NCBI RefSeq assembly: GCF_037975235.1
Contig: NZ_CP150241.1
Span: 4,340,001-4,404,000 of the forward strand
Origin: Paenibacillus sp. FSL R5-0341
Lineage (GTDB): Bacteria > Bacillota > Bacilli > Paenibacillales > Paenibacillaceae
Direction: 5' to 3'
Length of the DNA: 64,000 bases
Shown here: in pieces, positions 53,625 to 61,427 of the stretch
Position numbering within the stretch: position 1 is the first letter of the stretch
How the letters are laid out: each line of letters starts with the position of its first letter
Position numbers and translations under genes: made by a program
Notes under the pieces: model-generated
What the model saw: the letters and a program-made list of their open reading frames with translations, nothing else
Database searches by the model: none
What the model was told of the DNA's origin: nothing

Positions 53625-54740
53625 CTATTTCAAACGGTCCGGATTGAGGCATTCCAGCTCAGGAATAACAAAGATACCGTCTTTACGAATCAGTACATCG
53701 TCAAAATAAATCTCCCCGCCGCCGTAATCCGGACGCTGGATCAACACCAGATCCCAGTGAATGGATGAGCGGTTGCCATTGTCGGTTTCTTCATACGCCT
53801 GACCTGGCGTAAAGTGCAAGCTGCCTGCGATTTTTTCATCGAACAAGATATCTTTCATCGGATGCAGAATATGCGGGTTAAATCCAATCGCGAATTCACC
53901 GATATGACGAGCACCCTCATCCGAATTCAAAATTTCATTCAAACGCTCTGTGTCGTTGCTTGTCGCTTCAACAATTTTGCCATCCTTGAACGTGAACTTG
54001 ATATTTTCAAAAGTCACTCCATTGTACAGGGTTGGCGAGTTATAACTAATTGTTCCGTTCACGGAATCACGTACAGGGGCACTGTACACTTCGCCATCCG
54101 GAATATTTTTTTGGCCAGAACATTTCTCTGCACCAATATCTTTAATGGAGAAGCTCAGCTCTGTTCCTGGTCCCGTGATGCGAACTTTATCCGTACGTTT
54201 CATCAGGTTAGCCAGTGAGTCCTGTGCTTTGTCCATTTTGGCATAATCCAGGTTACATACGTCGAAGTAGAAATCTTCAAACGCTTCTGTGCTCGTATTC
54301 GCCAGTTGCGCCATACTTGCGTTAGGGTAACGAAGTACAACCCATTTCGTATGTTTGACACGTTGTTCACTATGTACCGGGTGGGAGTACAAAGAATTGT
54401 ACATTTTCATTTTTTCTTCCGGCACATCGGACAGATCATTCACATTTTCTCCCGCGCGAATACCGATATAACAATCCATCTGCTTCATACGGTTCAGATC
54501 AATCTCTGCCCACGTTTTCATCATTTCTACTGTCGCATTTTTCAACATCGCACGCTGTACGGTCTTATCGGTCAACTGCACAAAGACGTTACCACCTTTT
54601 TTGCCTACCTCTTCAATAATGGCGTTAATCAGATCACGTTCTGATCCAATCATCTCAACCAATACATTTTCACCAGGTTGTACATCTACAGAATAGCCTA
54701 CCAGGCTTGCTGCAAGCTTTTGAATTCTTGGGTCCTTCAT
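53625..54740 (-). CDS. M29-family metallo-aminopeptidase (AmpS/PepS)
   Basis: 371 residues, matching the family. It starts MKDPRIQKLAASLVGYSVDVQPGENV. Metal-site regions are recognisable: GEFAIGFNPHI with its Glu, LHFTPGQAYEETD, the SSIHWDLVLIQRPDYG block with His and Asp, and the conserved DGIFVIPELECLNP end. It is a cytosolic aminopeptidase using two metal ions. It lies upstream of the HPr-like gene on the same strand. Confidence 0.94.
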   Translation of the reverse strand: MKDPRIQKLAASLVGYSVDVQPGENVLVEMIGSERDLINAIIEEVGKKGGNVFVQLTDKTVQRAMLKNATVEMMKTWAEIDLNRMKQMDCYIGIRAGENVNDLSDVPEEKMKMYNSLYSHPVHSEQRVKHTKWVVLRYPNASMAQLANTSTEAFEDFYFDVCNLDYAKMDKAQDSLANLMKRTDKVRITGPGTELSFSIKDIGAEKCSGQKNIPDGEVYSAPVRDSVNGTISYNSPTLYNGVTFENIKFTFKDGKIVEATSNDTERLNEILNSDEGARHIGEFAIGFNPHILHPMKDILFDEKIAGSLHFTPGQAYEETDNGNRSSIHWDLVLIQRPDYGGGEIYFDDVLIRKDGIFVIPELECLNPDRLK

Positions 54741-54801
54741 CTTGGTAAAATCCTCCTGTCATCTGCCTTGCTTGAATTGAACAACGGTAAATTACGATAC
54801 T

Positions 54802-54831
54802 ATTGTAGCACGCGAACAGTCATCCCGTCAG
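54802..54831 (-). promoter_or_regulatory. Candidate promoter of the M29 aminopeptidase gene
   Basis: Minus strand: CTGACG (54831-54826), 18-base spacer, TACAAT (54807-54802), about 60 bases upstream of the ATG. Confidence 0.5.
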
Positions 54832-54854
54832 CAGGCAGTCCCATACTTCATTTA

Positions 54855-55721
54855 TTAATATGACTTGAAGTTTACATCGGTGACAAGAGCTTCTTTGTTG
54901 CTCTTACGGTTGTTGTCCGTGTAACTCACCTGACTTTCAGAGGATAAGCGAAGAGGCAAACTGCTCTTCCGATCTACGGTGAGATGATATACTGTTTGCA
55001 CGTTGGCTTTTTCCATCATCTGCTGCATTGTTGTTTCACCCTGTGCCCATACTTTCTCCAGGTCCTTCTCAAGCTTCTCCTTACGCGCTCCTTTCACCGA
55101 AGCTGCCTTGTGCATATATTCTGCTCGAATAGCGTTCATCTCGTCGTTTAGCTGGGTTACAGCCCATGTTTTGGCGTCTTCCGGTGCAAGTTCAATCCGT
55201 AACGTTCTGGTTCGACGCCCGGACCCATACTCCGATTGAATGGTTTTGTGCATTCCGTCGATCTTCTCCAATTGGGCGATTGGATTAAAACGGGAAAGAG
55301 AACCACGCAGCGGCTCATGCTGCGCCGACAATGCCATCCATTGCCCTTGTTTTCGCTCGAAAGAAGCGCTAAACCCACTGGGCTGTCCGTTATTGTTTAC
55401 GGCGGTCGTATGAATACCTGTACCCACAGCAGTTACCTCTCCAGGTAATCGGGTCTGAAGGGTCAGACGATCATGATTCTCCAGCTTGCCTTCAAATTTA
55501 AACTGATTCTCGAACAGCCCACTGTTCTCCCGTCGCAGTCCTGCTTCTCCTTCAAAACTTAACGTTTCTTTTCCGGCTATCCCGGATAAGGCCAGGGAAA
55601 AAACTTCTTCAGGTGTTCGATCTCGCTGAATCAATCCACAACCCGGAACACCAATAATCAGGATGCTCACAAGTAACCATAATGTACATACCGACCGGCG
55701 GTTAAGCATGCCCATGTCCAT
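54855..55721 (-). CDS. Lipoprotein of unknown function
   Basis: 288 residues from ATG 55721 (GGAAGGG upstream). A basic start and hydrophobic helix (CTLWLLVSILIIGVPGC) end in a lipobox VPGC, so the mature protein is lipid-anchored. The body is soluble, with FKFEGKLENHDRLTLQTRLPG and PLRLSSESQVSYTD segments that recall outer-face lipoprotein beta sheets such as LolA/LppX-type folds, and a helical insert (about 190-240) of alternating Lys/Glu. No firm family assignment. Its stop lies about 50 bases from the aminopeptidase promoter. Confidence 0.8.
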   Translation of the reverse strand: MDMGMLNRRSVCTLWLLVSILIIGVPGCGLIQRDRTPEEVFSLALSGIAGKETLSFEGEAGLRRENSGLFENQFKFEGKLENHDRLTLQTRLPGEVTAVGTGIHTTAVNNNGQPSGFSASFERKQGQWMALSAQHEPLRGSLSRFNPIAQLEKIDGMHKTIQSEYGSGRRTRTLRIELAPEDAKTWAVTQLNDEMNAIRAEYMHKAASVKGARKEKLEKDLEKVWAQGETTMQQMMEKANVQTVYHLTVDRKSSLPLRLSSESQVSYTDNNRKSNKEALVTDVNFKSY

Positions 55722-55810
55722 CTTCACCCTTCCGTCAACTTTCTCCATAGATTGCCCTGCCCGTATTTGCTTATACTTCCTTCTATAAACTACTTGATCT
55801 CCAATACATA

Positions 55811-55848
55811 AAAAAAAGAGAACGACTCCGCAATTGGAATGGTTCTCT
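55811..55848 (-). terminator. Terminator of the diguanylate cyclase gene
   Basis: agagaac (55817-55823) pairs with 55842-55848 and the stem continues imperfectly inward; a T run follows on the minus strand. Confidence 0.8.
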
Positions 55849-55849
55849 C

Positions 55850-57841
55850 TTAACGCGATACTTCCTGTTCTTCTACAACGATTCTGTTCCGACCGCCATT
55901 CTTCGCGCTGTACAAAGCCATGTCAGCTCGATAAAACAATGACTCTACACTAACTTTCTCATCCATCCAATTCCACTCGGCGATGCCACTGGATACCGTA
56001 ACAAGAGGTCTGGTCTCTTCCGCAACTCTCCTTCGGATCACTTCCGCGTATTCTAATGCCTGATGCACACTTACCTGCGGCATATAGATGGCCAGTTCTT
56101 CTCCACCCCATCTGGCGCAGATGTCTTCCGGACGAACAGAGCTGGTGACTATTTCACTCACTTGCTTCAGTACTTGATCCCCCGTCTGGTGTCCAAATGT
56201 ATCATTCACCTGTTTGAACTGATCGATATCCACCACAATGAGAGAGCCACAGAACTCATGAGCCTGACGCTCGTGAATGACGCTATCCAGGTAATGCCTT
56301 ACGTACAATCCCGTCAACATATCCAGATTAGCCAAACGCCTAACCTCGGCATGTAACATGGCATTCGACAGGGCAAGCCCGATATGAATAGATAACATCT
56401 GCAAGAGCCGATAATTATCGTATGAAAAATATTGCTCTCTGCTGTGTCCAAGCAAAATGGCACCCTTCACTTCACCATTGACTCTGATCGGTGATGCAAT
56501 CAGTGACATGGATCCGGTATCTTCCATGAAAAAGGAGGACACTTTATCATATTGCGCATAATTGGATATAATAAGTGGTTCCTCTGTTCGATACAGCAAG
56601 CCTGCGATACCGTATTCTACAGAAAATGATTGGTGAAAAACATCTTTCACGTTAGATGACATGACTTCGAAGTCATTCGTATTATCATTGAGTTGTAAAA
56701 TGCAGCACGTTTCAGCCTGAAATATTTCCTTTAGCTCTTGCTCGGATAGTTGATAAATCTCCGAAAGATGCAGACTCTTGTTCAAGCGCTGTGTAAGATC
56801 ATTGATTAGACGAAGTTCCTGTATCAACATATTGGATTGTTCGTGCAACTTGGCGTTCTCAAAAGCCGTGCCTGCGGTATCTACCATCATCGTAATCAAT
56901 TGCAGATCCGATTCTTCCATGATCTCCTCGTTCATTTCGATATGGAACACACCGTATATGCCTTGTTTTCCTTTCAAAGGAAGACCTACCTCTACGATGC
57001 GATTCTCTCCATCATCTGAACGAGCAATGATCATCTTGCCTTCCATAAACGAACGCACACATATATCTTCTCCTCGTTCCTGGACAAGCAATGGTTTAAT
57101 CCGTGGATTAAAGTTGCTCTGATCCTGAGACATATACAGTTTGATATACGTGGCTGGGTACAGATAGTCCATACTGTCAAATACCTCATCCAATATAGCG
57201 TCGACATCCATTTTGTCATGCATTCGCTGAACAATCTGAAAGAGGATGGACCTCCGGTGTTCTTCACGCGCTGTTTGTTCATGAGCATGTAACAGGTCCG
57301 TCATAAATATGTATTCAAATCTTCGGTAAAAGCAGGTGCGGTAATGCAATGCCTCAGATCGAACCACAGCTTCAGACGTTTCATATCGATTGGATTCATA
57401 GATCACAGCAGTGAATACGGCAAACATATCCTTGTTCGTTCTGGAGAATAAGGGATGTGTTATCAGGAGATATTCTCCACGTTCGCTAGTCCCTCTATGG
57501 GACAGGGCTTGTCTCTTATCCAAACATTCCAATACAAGCCTGCGTGCATCCACGCCCGAATCAGCATCTCGATCACGATCGTACCCTATACAATCGCCTT
57601 CCGTGTTCCATACGCTGTAAAAGGTTGATCTCCTGTCCAGGCCCGGATCTAATTTGGAGTTCCAGTCCCTGTAAGCCTGCTCTAGCAAGCTGCCCAAATA
57701 TGAAAAATCAAAAGGTGTGATATCCATTTTTTGCATCCACAACACATGCTCTTCATGAGGATGAGGAGCGGCAAAAGATGCGGAATCGCCCGAACTTCGT
57801 GAATTCAAGCTGGCAGGTAAACTTCTTAGATGTTCTAACAT
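55850..57841 (-). CDS. dgcP: Cytosolic diguanylate cyclase with two GAF domains (DgcP/YtrP-like)
   Basis: 663 residues from ATG 57841 (AAAGGAG eight bases upstream). No membrane helix. An N-terminal helical/sensor part is followed by two GAF-like domains (about 200-345 and 360-490) and a GGDEF domain with LANLDMLTGLYVRHYLD, DIDQFKQVNDTFGH and the active site WGGEEL (GGEEL variant). It should make c-di-GMP. An inhibitory RxxD site upstream of GGEEL is not obvious (SSVRPEDICARWGGEEL has only RPED). Divergent placement beside rpsD is the same as ytrP (dgcP) in B. subtilis. Confidence 0.93.
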   Translation of the reverse strand: MLEHLRSLPASLNSRSSGDSASFAAPHPHEEHVLWMQKMDITPFDFSYLGSLLEQAYRDWNSKLDPGLDRRSTFYSVWNTEGDCIGYDRDRDADSGVDARRLVLECLDKRQALSHRGTSERGEYLLITHPLFSRTNKDMFAVFTAVIYESNRYETSEAVVRSEALHYRTCFYRRFEYIFMTDLLHAHEQTAREEHRRSILFQIVQRMHDKMDVDAILDEVFDSMDYLYPATYIKLYMSQDQSNFNPRIKPLLVQERGEDICVRSFMEGKMIIARSDDGENRIVEVGLPLKGKQGIYGVFHIEMNEEIMEESDLQLITMMVDTAGTAFENAKLHEQSNMLIQELRLINDLTQRLNKSLHLSEIYQLSEQELKEIFQAETCCILQLNDNTNDFEVMSSNVKDVFHQSFSVEYGIAGLLYRTEEPLIISNYAQYDKVSSFFMEDTGSMSLIASPIRVNGEVKGAILLGHSREQYFSYDNYRLLQMLSIHIGLALSNAMLHAEVRRLANLDMLTGLYVRHYLDSVIHERQAHEFCGSLIVVDIDQFKQVNDTFGHQTGDQVLKQVSEIVTSSVRPEDICARWGGEELAIYMPQVSVHQALEYAEVIRRRVAEETRPLVTVSSGIAEWNWMDEKVSVESLFYRADMALYSAKNGGRNRIVVEEQEVSR

Positions 57842-58081
57842 GTCAGGCGCTCCTTTGCACCGTTTTTGCATCCACCAGGATGCATTAATCTGCAGACGTT
57901 ATCGCAAACCTGCAAATTCGCTGCGATAACCTTGTTACATAAAGATGATTTAAAGTTAAGATACAATCTATTTTACTCTGTTTAAAGCTTTTTTGCATCC
58001 ATATTTCAGAAAATTGTCCCATTATTTTAGGCCCAATGACCTATCGACAAATTTAGACGTTTTTTTGCTTTTATTCTACGC
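57842..58081. other. Upstream region of the diguanylate cyclase
   Basis: 240 non-coding bases holding the minus-strand promoter of the cyclase. AAAGGAG at 57850-57856 is its ribosome binding site. No clear promoter hexamers were identified. Confidence 0.3.
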
Positions 58082-58110
58082 TTGACTTTCGTTCTCTTAA
58101 ACTGTAATAT
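58082..58110 (+). promoter_or_regulatory. Sigma-A promoter of rpsD
   Basis: TTGACT (58082-58087), 17-base spacer, TAATAT (58105-58110). Start of transcription near 58117. Confidence 0.75.
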
Positions 58111-58116
58111 AAATTG

Positions 58117-58306
58117 TTGATGAAGACTACTAATGGGTCTTTAAATTTGGGCATTACCGGTTGTGTCACCCTCATTCTTTTTGTTGCTTTCAGGACAGCG
58201 GCTGAACTTTCCTGATCGTTCTATGCGAGGCCAAGCCCGCATCAACAAATTGGAGCGCAAACAGAGCCCTAATATGAACTTTAACTAAAAAGGAGCTACT
58301 TTAAAC
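58117..58306 (+). promoter_or_regulatory. Long rpsD leader, probable S4 autoregulatory site
   Basis: About 190 untranslated bases between the promoter and the rpsD start, ending in AAGGAG. B. subtilis rpsD is known to be repressed by S4 binding to its leader. I infer the same here from length and gene identity; the pseudoknot was not modelled. Confidence 0.5.
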
Positions 58307-58906
58307 ATGGCACGTTACACTGGTCCTAAATTTAAATTGAGCCGTCGCCTCGGCATTTCCCTTAGCGGAACAGGCAAAGAATTGAAACGCCCTTTCCCTC
58401 CAGGTCAGCACGGAGCTAACCAACGCAGAAAAATGAGCAACTACGGTATGCAATTGCAAGAAAAACAAAAATTGCGCCACATGTACGGTTTGGGCGAGAA
58501 GCAATTCCGCACACTGTTCTCTAAAGCTCAAAAAATGCAAGGTATTGCCGGCGAAAACTTCATGTTCTTGCTTGAGTGCCGCCTTGACAACCTCGTTTAC
58601 CGCCTTGGGTTTGCTAACTCCCGCGCTGGAGCGCGTCAGTTGGTAGCACACGGTCACGTAACTGTAAACGGCAAAAAAGTCGATATCGCTTCTTACCAAG
58701 TAAGCACTGGCGATGTAATCGGCTTGCGTGAGAAGAGCCGCGCTCTTTCTTCCGTTAAAGAAGCTTTGGAAGGCCGTTCGCATCTTCCAGCATACGTTGA
58801 ATACAACGAAGCAGCTGTAGAAGGTAAATTCATCCGCTTGCCTGAGCGTGCTGAATTGTCCCAAGACATCGATGAAAAACAAATCGTCGAGTTCTACAAC
58901 CGTTAA
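58307..58906 (+). CDS. rpsD: 30S ribosomal protein S4
   Basis: 199 residues. It begins [26 protein letters not shown] and has the [14 protein letters not shown] segment and the S4 RNA-binding fold ([33 protein letters not shown]). It lacks the four zinc Cys of C-plus S4 proteins, like the B. subtilis form. It nucleates 30S assembly on 16S rRNA. It is a single-gene unit with its own promoter, leader and terminator. Confidence 0.99.
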   Translation: MARYTGPKFKLSRRLGISLSGTGKELKRPFPPGQHGANQRRKMSNYGMQLQEKQKLRHMYGLGEKQFRTLFSKAQKMQGIAGENFMFLLECRLDNLVYRLGFANSRAGARQLVAHGHVTVNGKKVDIASYQVSTGDVIGLREKSRALSSVKEALEGRSHLPAYVEYNEAAVEGKFIRLPERAELSQDIDEKQIVEFYNR

Positions 58907-58935
58907 TCGTTGCAATCACATTAAAGTTTCAATCC

Positions 58936-58970
58936 AAACAGCTGTCGAGATTTTCTCGGCAGCTGTTTTT
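58936..58970 (+). terminator. rpsD terminator
   Basis: aaacagctgtcgaga (58936-58950) pairs with 58954-58968 with one G-U pair, followed by TTTTT. Confidence 0.92.
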
Positions 58971-59093
58971 CTATGCTTTTTTCTATTTATCTTCATAATA
59001 GAAGCTAAAATATCGATATAAAATATAGACTCCCTATAGGAGAAGCACACATCCATACTAACATCACAAGAGTAACATCGAGGGGGATTAAAC

Positions 59094-61199
59094 ATGCTTT
59101 TTTTTCGCAATCGCAAGCTGGCTGTTAAGCTTGGACTTCTACTAGGGATCGTATTACTCTGCTGTATCGGAGCCCTGATTGCATTTAACACCAAATCCAT
59201 TTACGACAAAAGCCTGCAGTACGGTGAATCCATTGCTGGACAGGCAGCAAACCAGGCTACAAACGAGTTCATGACTGACATTAATCAGGTCAAAAACACA
59301 TTAGACACCATGAGTACCACGTTATTGGATGCCGCTCAGAACGGGTCTCTCAACCGTGAGGAAGTCGTTAGACTTCTTGAACAGTATCTGAAAAAGGATG
59401 AGAAAGTTTTCGGCTTTTATACAGGCTGGGAACCTAATGCCTTTGATGGGAACGATGCGGATCACGTGAATAAAAATGTATATGATGATGCTACGGGGCG
59501 ATTCGTTCCATACGCCATACGGGACGGTAACTCTCTGTATTTTGAGCCTCTGACTACCTATGAGGGGAACAGTGAAACCAGTACGTACTATCAGCAACCC
59601 AAGAAAACCAAATCCATCTATTGGTCTGAGCCTGTTACCTATACGGTTGGTGGAAAAGAAACACTACTCGTTTCGATTGTGCTCCCTCTATTAGATGAAA
59701 ACAAAACGTTTCTGGGCATTGTTGGGGCCGACTTTACCATTGATCGTTTTCAGCAAAATATAGCATCACTCAATCCGGATCAGGGTTATGCGATGCTGAT
59801 TACTGGTGAAGGACAGATGGCTGCTCACGGCTCCAAACCGGAACTGGCCAATGAAGGAGCCGTCATTCCAGCTGAAATGGAGTCAGTCATTCAGCGTATT
59901 CAGTCTGGCAAGTCCCAGTTTTACGCTACTGACCCTGAAGTAGGTGAAGAATTATTTATTGCCGAGCCCGCCAGGTTGCAAGGAACCGATTCGAACTGGT
60001 ACCTTGTCTCGGCGCTGCCAAAGAGCCATATCCTTCAACCTTTCTATGAAAGCTTGAACTGGTCCATATTGATTGCTGCATTGGCTGTACTTTTGCTTGC
60101 AGGTGTGGTCACTTACACCATTATCTCCATTGTAAGGCAGTTGAATCAGGTCAATATCGTGGCTGGACAGCTGGCTGGCGGAGATCTGACACAAAAGTTA
60201 CCCGTACGATCCAAAGATGAATTCGGTATCATGGCAGGTCATATGAATCAGATGATGGATACACTGCGTCATACGATATCGGTTATATCCGAACATGCTC
60301 TATCTGTAGGCTCCACTTCTCAACAGTTGACCGCCGGTGCCGAAGAAACAGGTAAAGCCGCCGAACTGATTGCATTAACAGGAGTCGAACTTGCAGATAA
60401 AGCAGGTAAACAGGTGCAGGAACTGCAAGAGTCCTCCCGTTCCATGAATGAAATATCTGCAGGGATCGGAAGAATCGCAAAAGCCGCCTCCGATGTATCC
60501 GATTCATCACGAGCTGTGGCTGAGCGAACAACCGTTGGAACCGATAAAATTCAGTCTGCCATGCGTCTGGTGGATAGTGCCACCTCTTCTGTGCAAACGT
60601 CCATGACCGCACTGGAGAATTTCCGTCAACGCTCTGAAGAGATTGGACACATTACGGGCATGATCACGGAAGTTAGTCGGCAAACCAACCTTCTCGCACT
60701 TAATGCTTCCATTGAAGCATCACGAGCGGGTGAACACGGACGAGGGTTTGGTGTTGTTGCCTCGGAAATTCGTAATCTGGCTGAACAATCCAGAATATCA
60801 GCAGCGCAGATTGCAGAGTTAATTCATAGCGTTCAGCAAGAGGTCCTTTCTCTCGTTGAAAATATGGAACACGGGAACTCCGAAGTTAGCCATATTGCGG
60901 AAGTGATTAATGAAAGCGGGGAACTCTTCCTTACCATCTCATCACAGATTTCAGATGTAAATGAGCAAATTGAGCATGTCTCAGCCATTGCGCAGCAGAT
61001 GTCAGCTGGATCGCAACAAGTGGATGCCACGTTGGTGCAACTCAAAACCATTGGACATGAGACAGCCGATCACGCAACTCGTGTTGCCTCTGCTTCTGAA
61101 GAACAACTTGCATCCATGGAAGAGATCACAGCGGCATCTGCCTCGCTGGCTAATCTTACCCAGGAACTATTGGAACTGATTCAACGCTTCAAAACCTGA
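59094..61199 (+). CDS. Methyl-accepting chemotaxis protein with dCache sensor
   Basis: 701 residues. An N-terminal membrane helix (about 10-30) and a second near 320-345 enclose an extracellular dCache_1-type sensor with [14 protein letters not shown], the [19 protein letters not shown] ligand-pocket region and [14 protein letters not shown] domain and the methylation/signalling coiled coil follow. The hairpin tip, [38 protein letters not shown], contacts CheA/CheW. The ligand is unknown. It appears as a single gene with a strong downstream hairpin and no chemotaxis genes nearby. Confidence 0.95.
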   Translation: MLFFRNRKLAVKLGLLLGIVLLCCIGALIAFNTKSIYDKSLQYGESIAGQAANQATNEFMTDINQVKNTLDTMSTTLLDAAQNGSLNREEVVRLLEQYLKKDEKVFGFYTGWEPNAFDGNDADHVNKNVYDDATGRFVPYAIRDGNSLYFEPLTTYEGNSETSTYYQQPKKTKSIYWSEPVTYTVGGKETLLVSIVLPLLDENKTFLGIVGADFTIDRFQQNIASLNPDQGYAMLITGEGQMAAHGSKPELANEGAVIPAEMESVIQRIQSGKSQFYATDPEVGEELFIAEPARLQGTDSNWYLVSALPKSHILQPFYESLNWSILIAALAVLLLAGVVTYTIISIVRQLNQVNIVAGQLAGGDLTQKLPVRSKDEFGIMAGHMNQMMDTLRHTISVISEHALSVGSTSQQLTAGAEETGKAAELIALTGVELADKAGKQVQELQESSRSMNEISAGIGRIAKAASDVSDSSRAVAERTTVGTDKIQSAMRLVDSATSSVQTSMTALENFRQRSEEIGHITGMITEVSRQTNLLALNASIEASRAGEHGRGFGVVASEIRNLAEQSRISAAQIAELIHSVQQEVLSLVENMEHGNSEVSHIAEVINESGELFLTISSQISDVNEQIEHVSAIAQQMSAGSQQVDATLVQLKTIGHETADHATRVASASEEQLASMEEITAASASLANLTQELLELIQRFKT

Positions 61200-61228
61200 T
61201 GTAGAAGAGCTCATAACGACACATCATT

Positions 61229-61275
61229 CAGGCCACCCTATGCACCACAGCATGGAGGTGGCCTGCTTATTTTGG
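61229..61275 (+). terminator. Terminator of the chemoreceptor gene
   Basis: caggccacc (61229-61237) pairs with 61257-61265, with an inner atgc/gcat pair, followed by a T-rich stretch. Confidence 0.8.
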
Positions 61276-61389
61276 CTTACAACTCATGAAATGTGCTTCA
61301 ATATCGCATGATATATAGCATAATCCATGGCAGAATGGCAAATTTCGACCATTACTTGTATTTCTCAGGCATGCAAACCCGCCTTTTTA

Positions 61390-61398
61390 TGCTATAAT
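61390..61398 (+). promoter_or_regulatory. Extended -10 promoter of the PBP1A gene
   Basis: TGCTATAAT gives TATAAT at 61393-61398 with the extended TG. AAGGAGG at 61411-61417 is the ribosome binding site. Confidence 0.65.
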
Positions 61399-61427
61399 AA
61401 GTGCTGTTAAAAGGAGGAAGACACTGA

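Noticed and set aside
58301..58915. 204-codon minus-strand frame
   Set aside because: Exact antisense of rpsD; strong codon bias of S4 keeps the opposite strand open.
59000..59093. Sigma-D promoter for the chemoreceptor
   Set aside because: ATCGATAT near 59012 resembles the -10 but no TAAA lies at the right distance.
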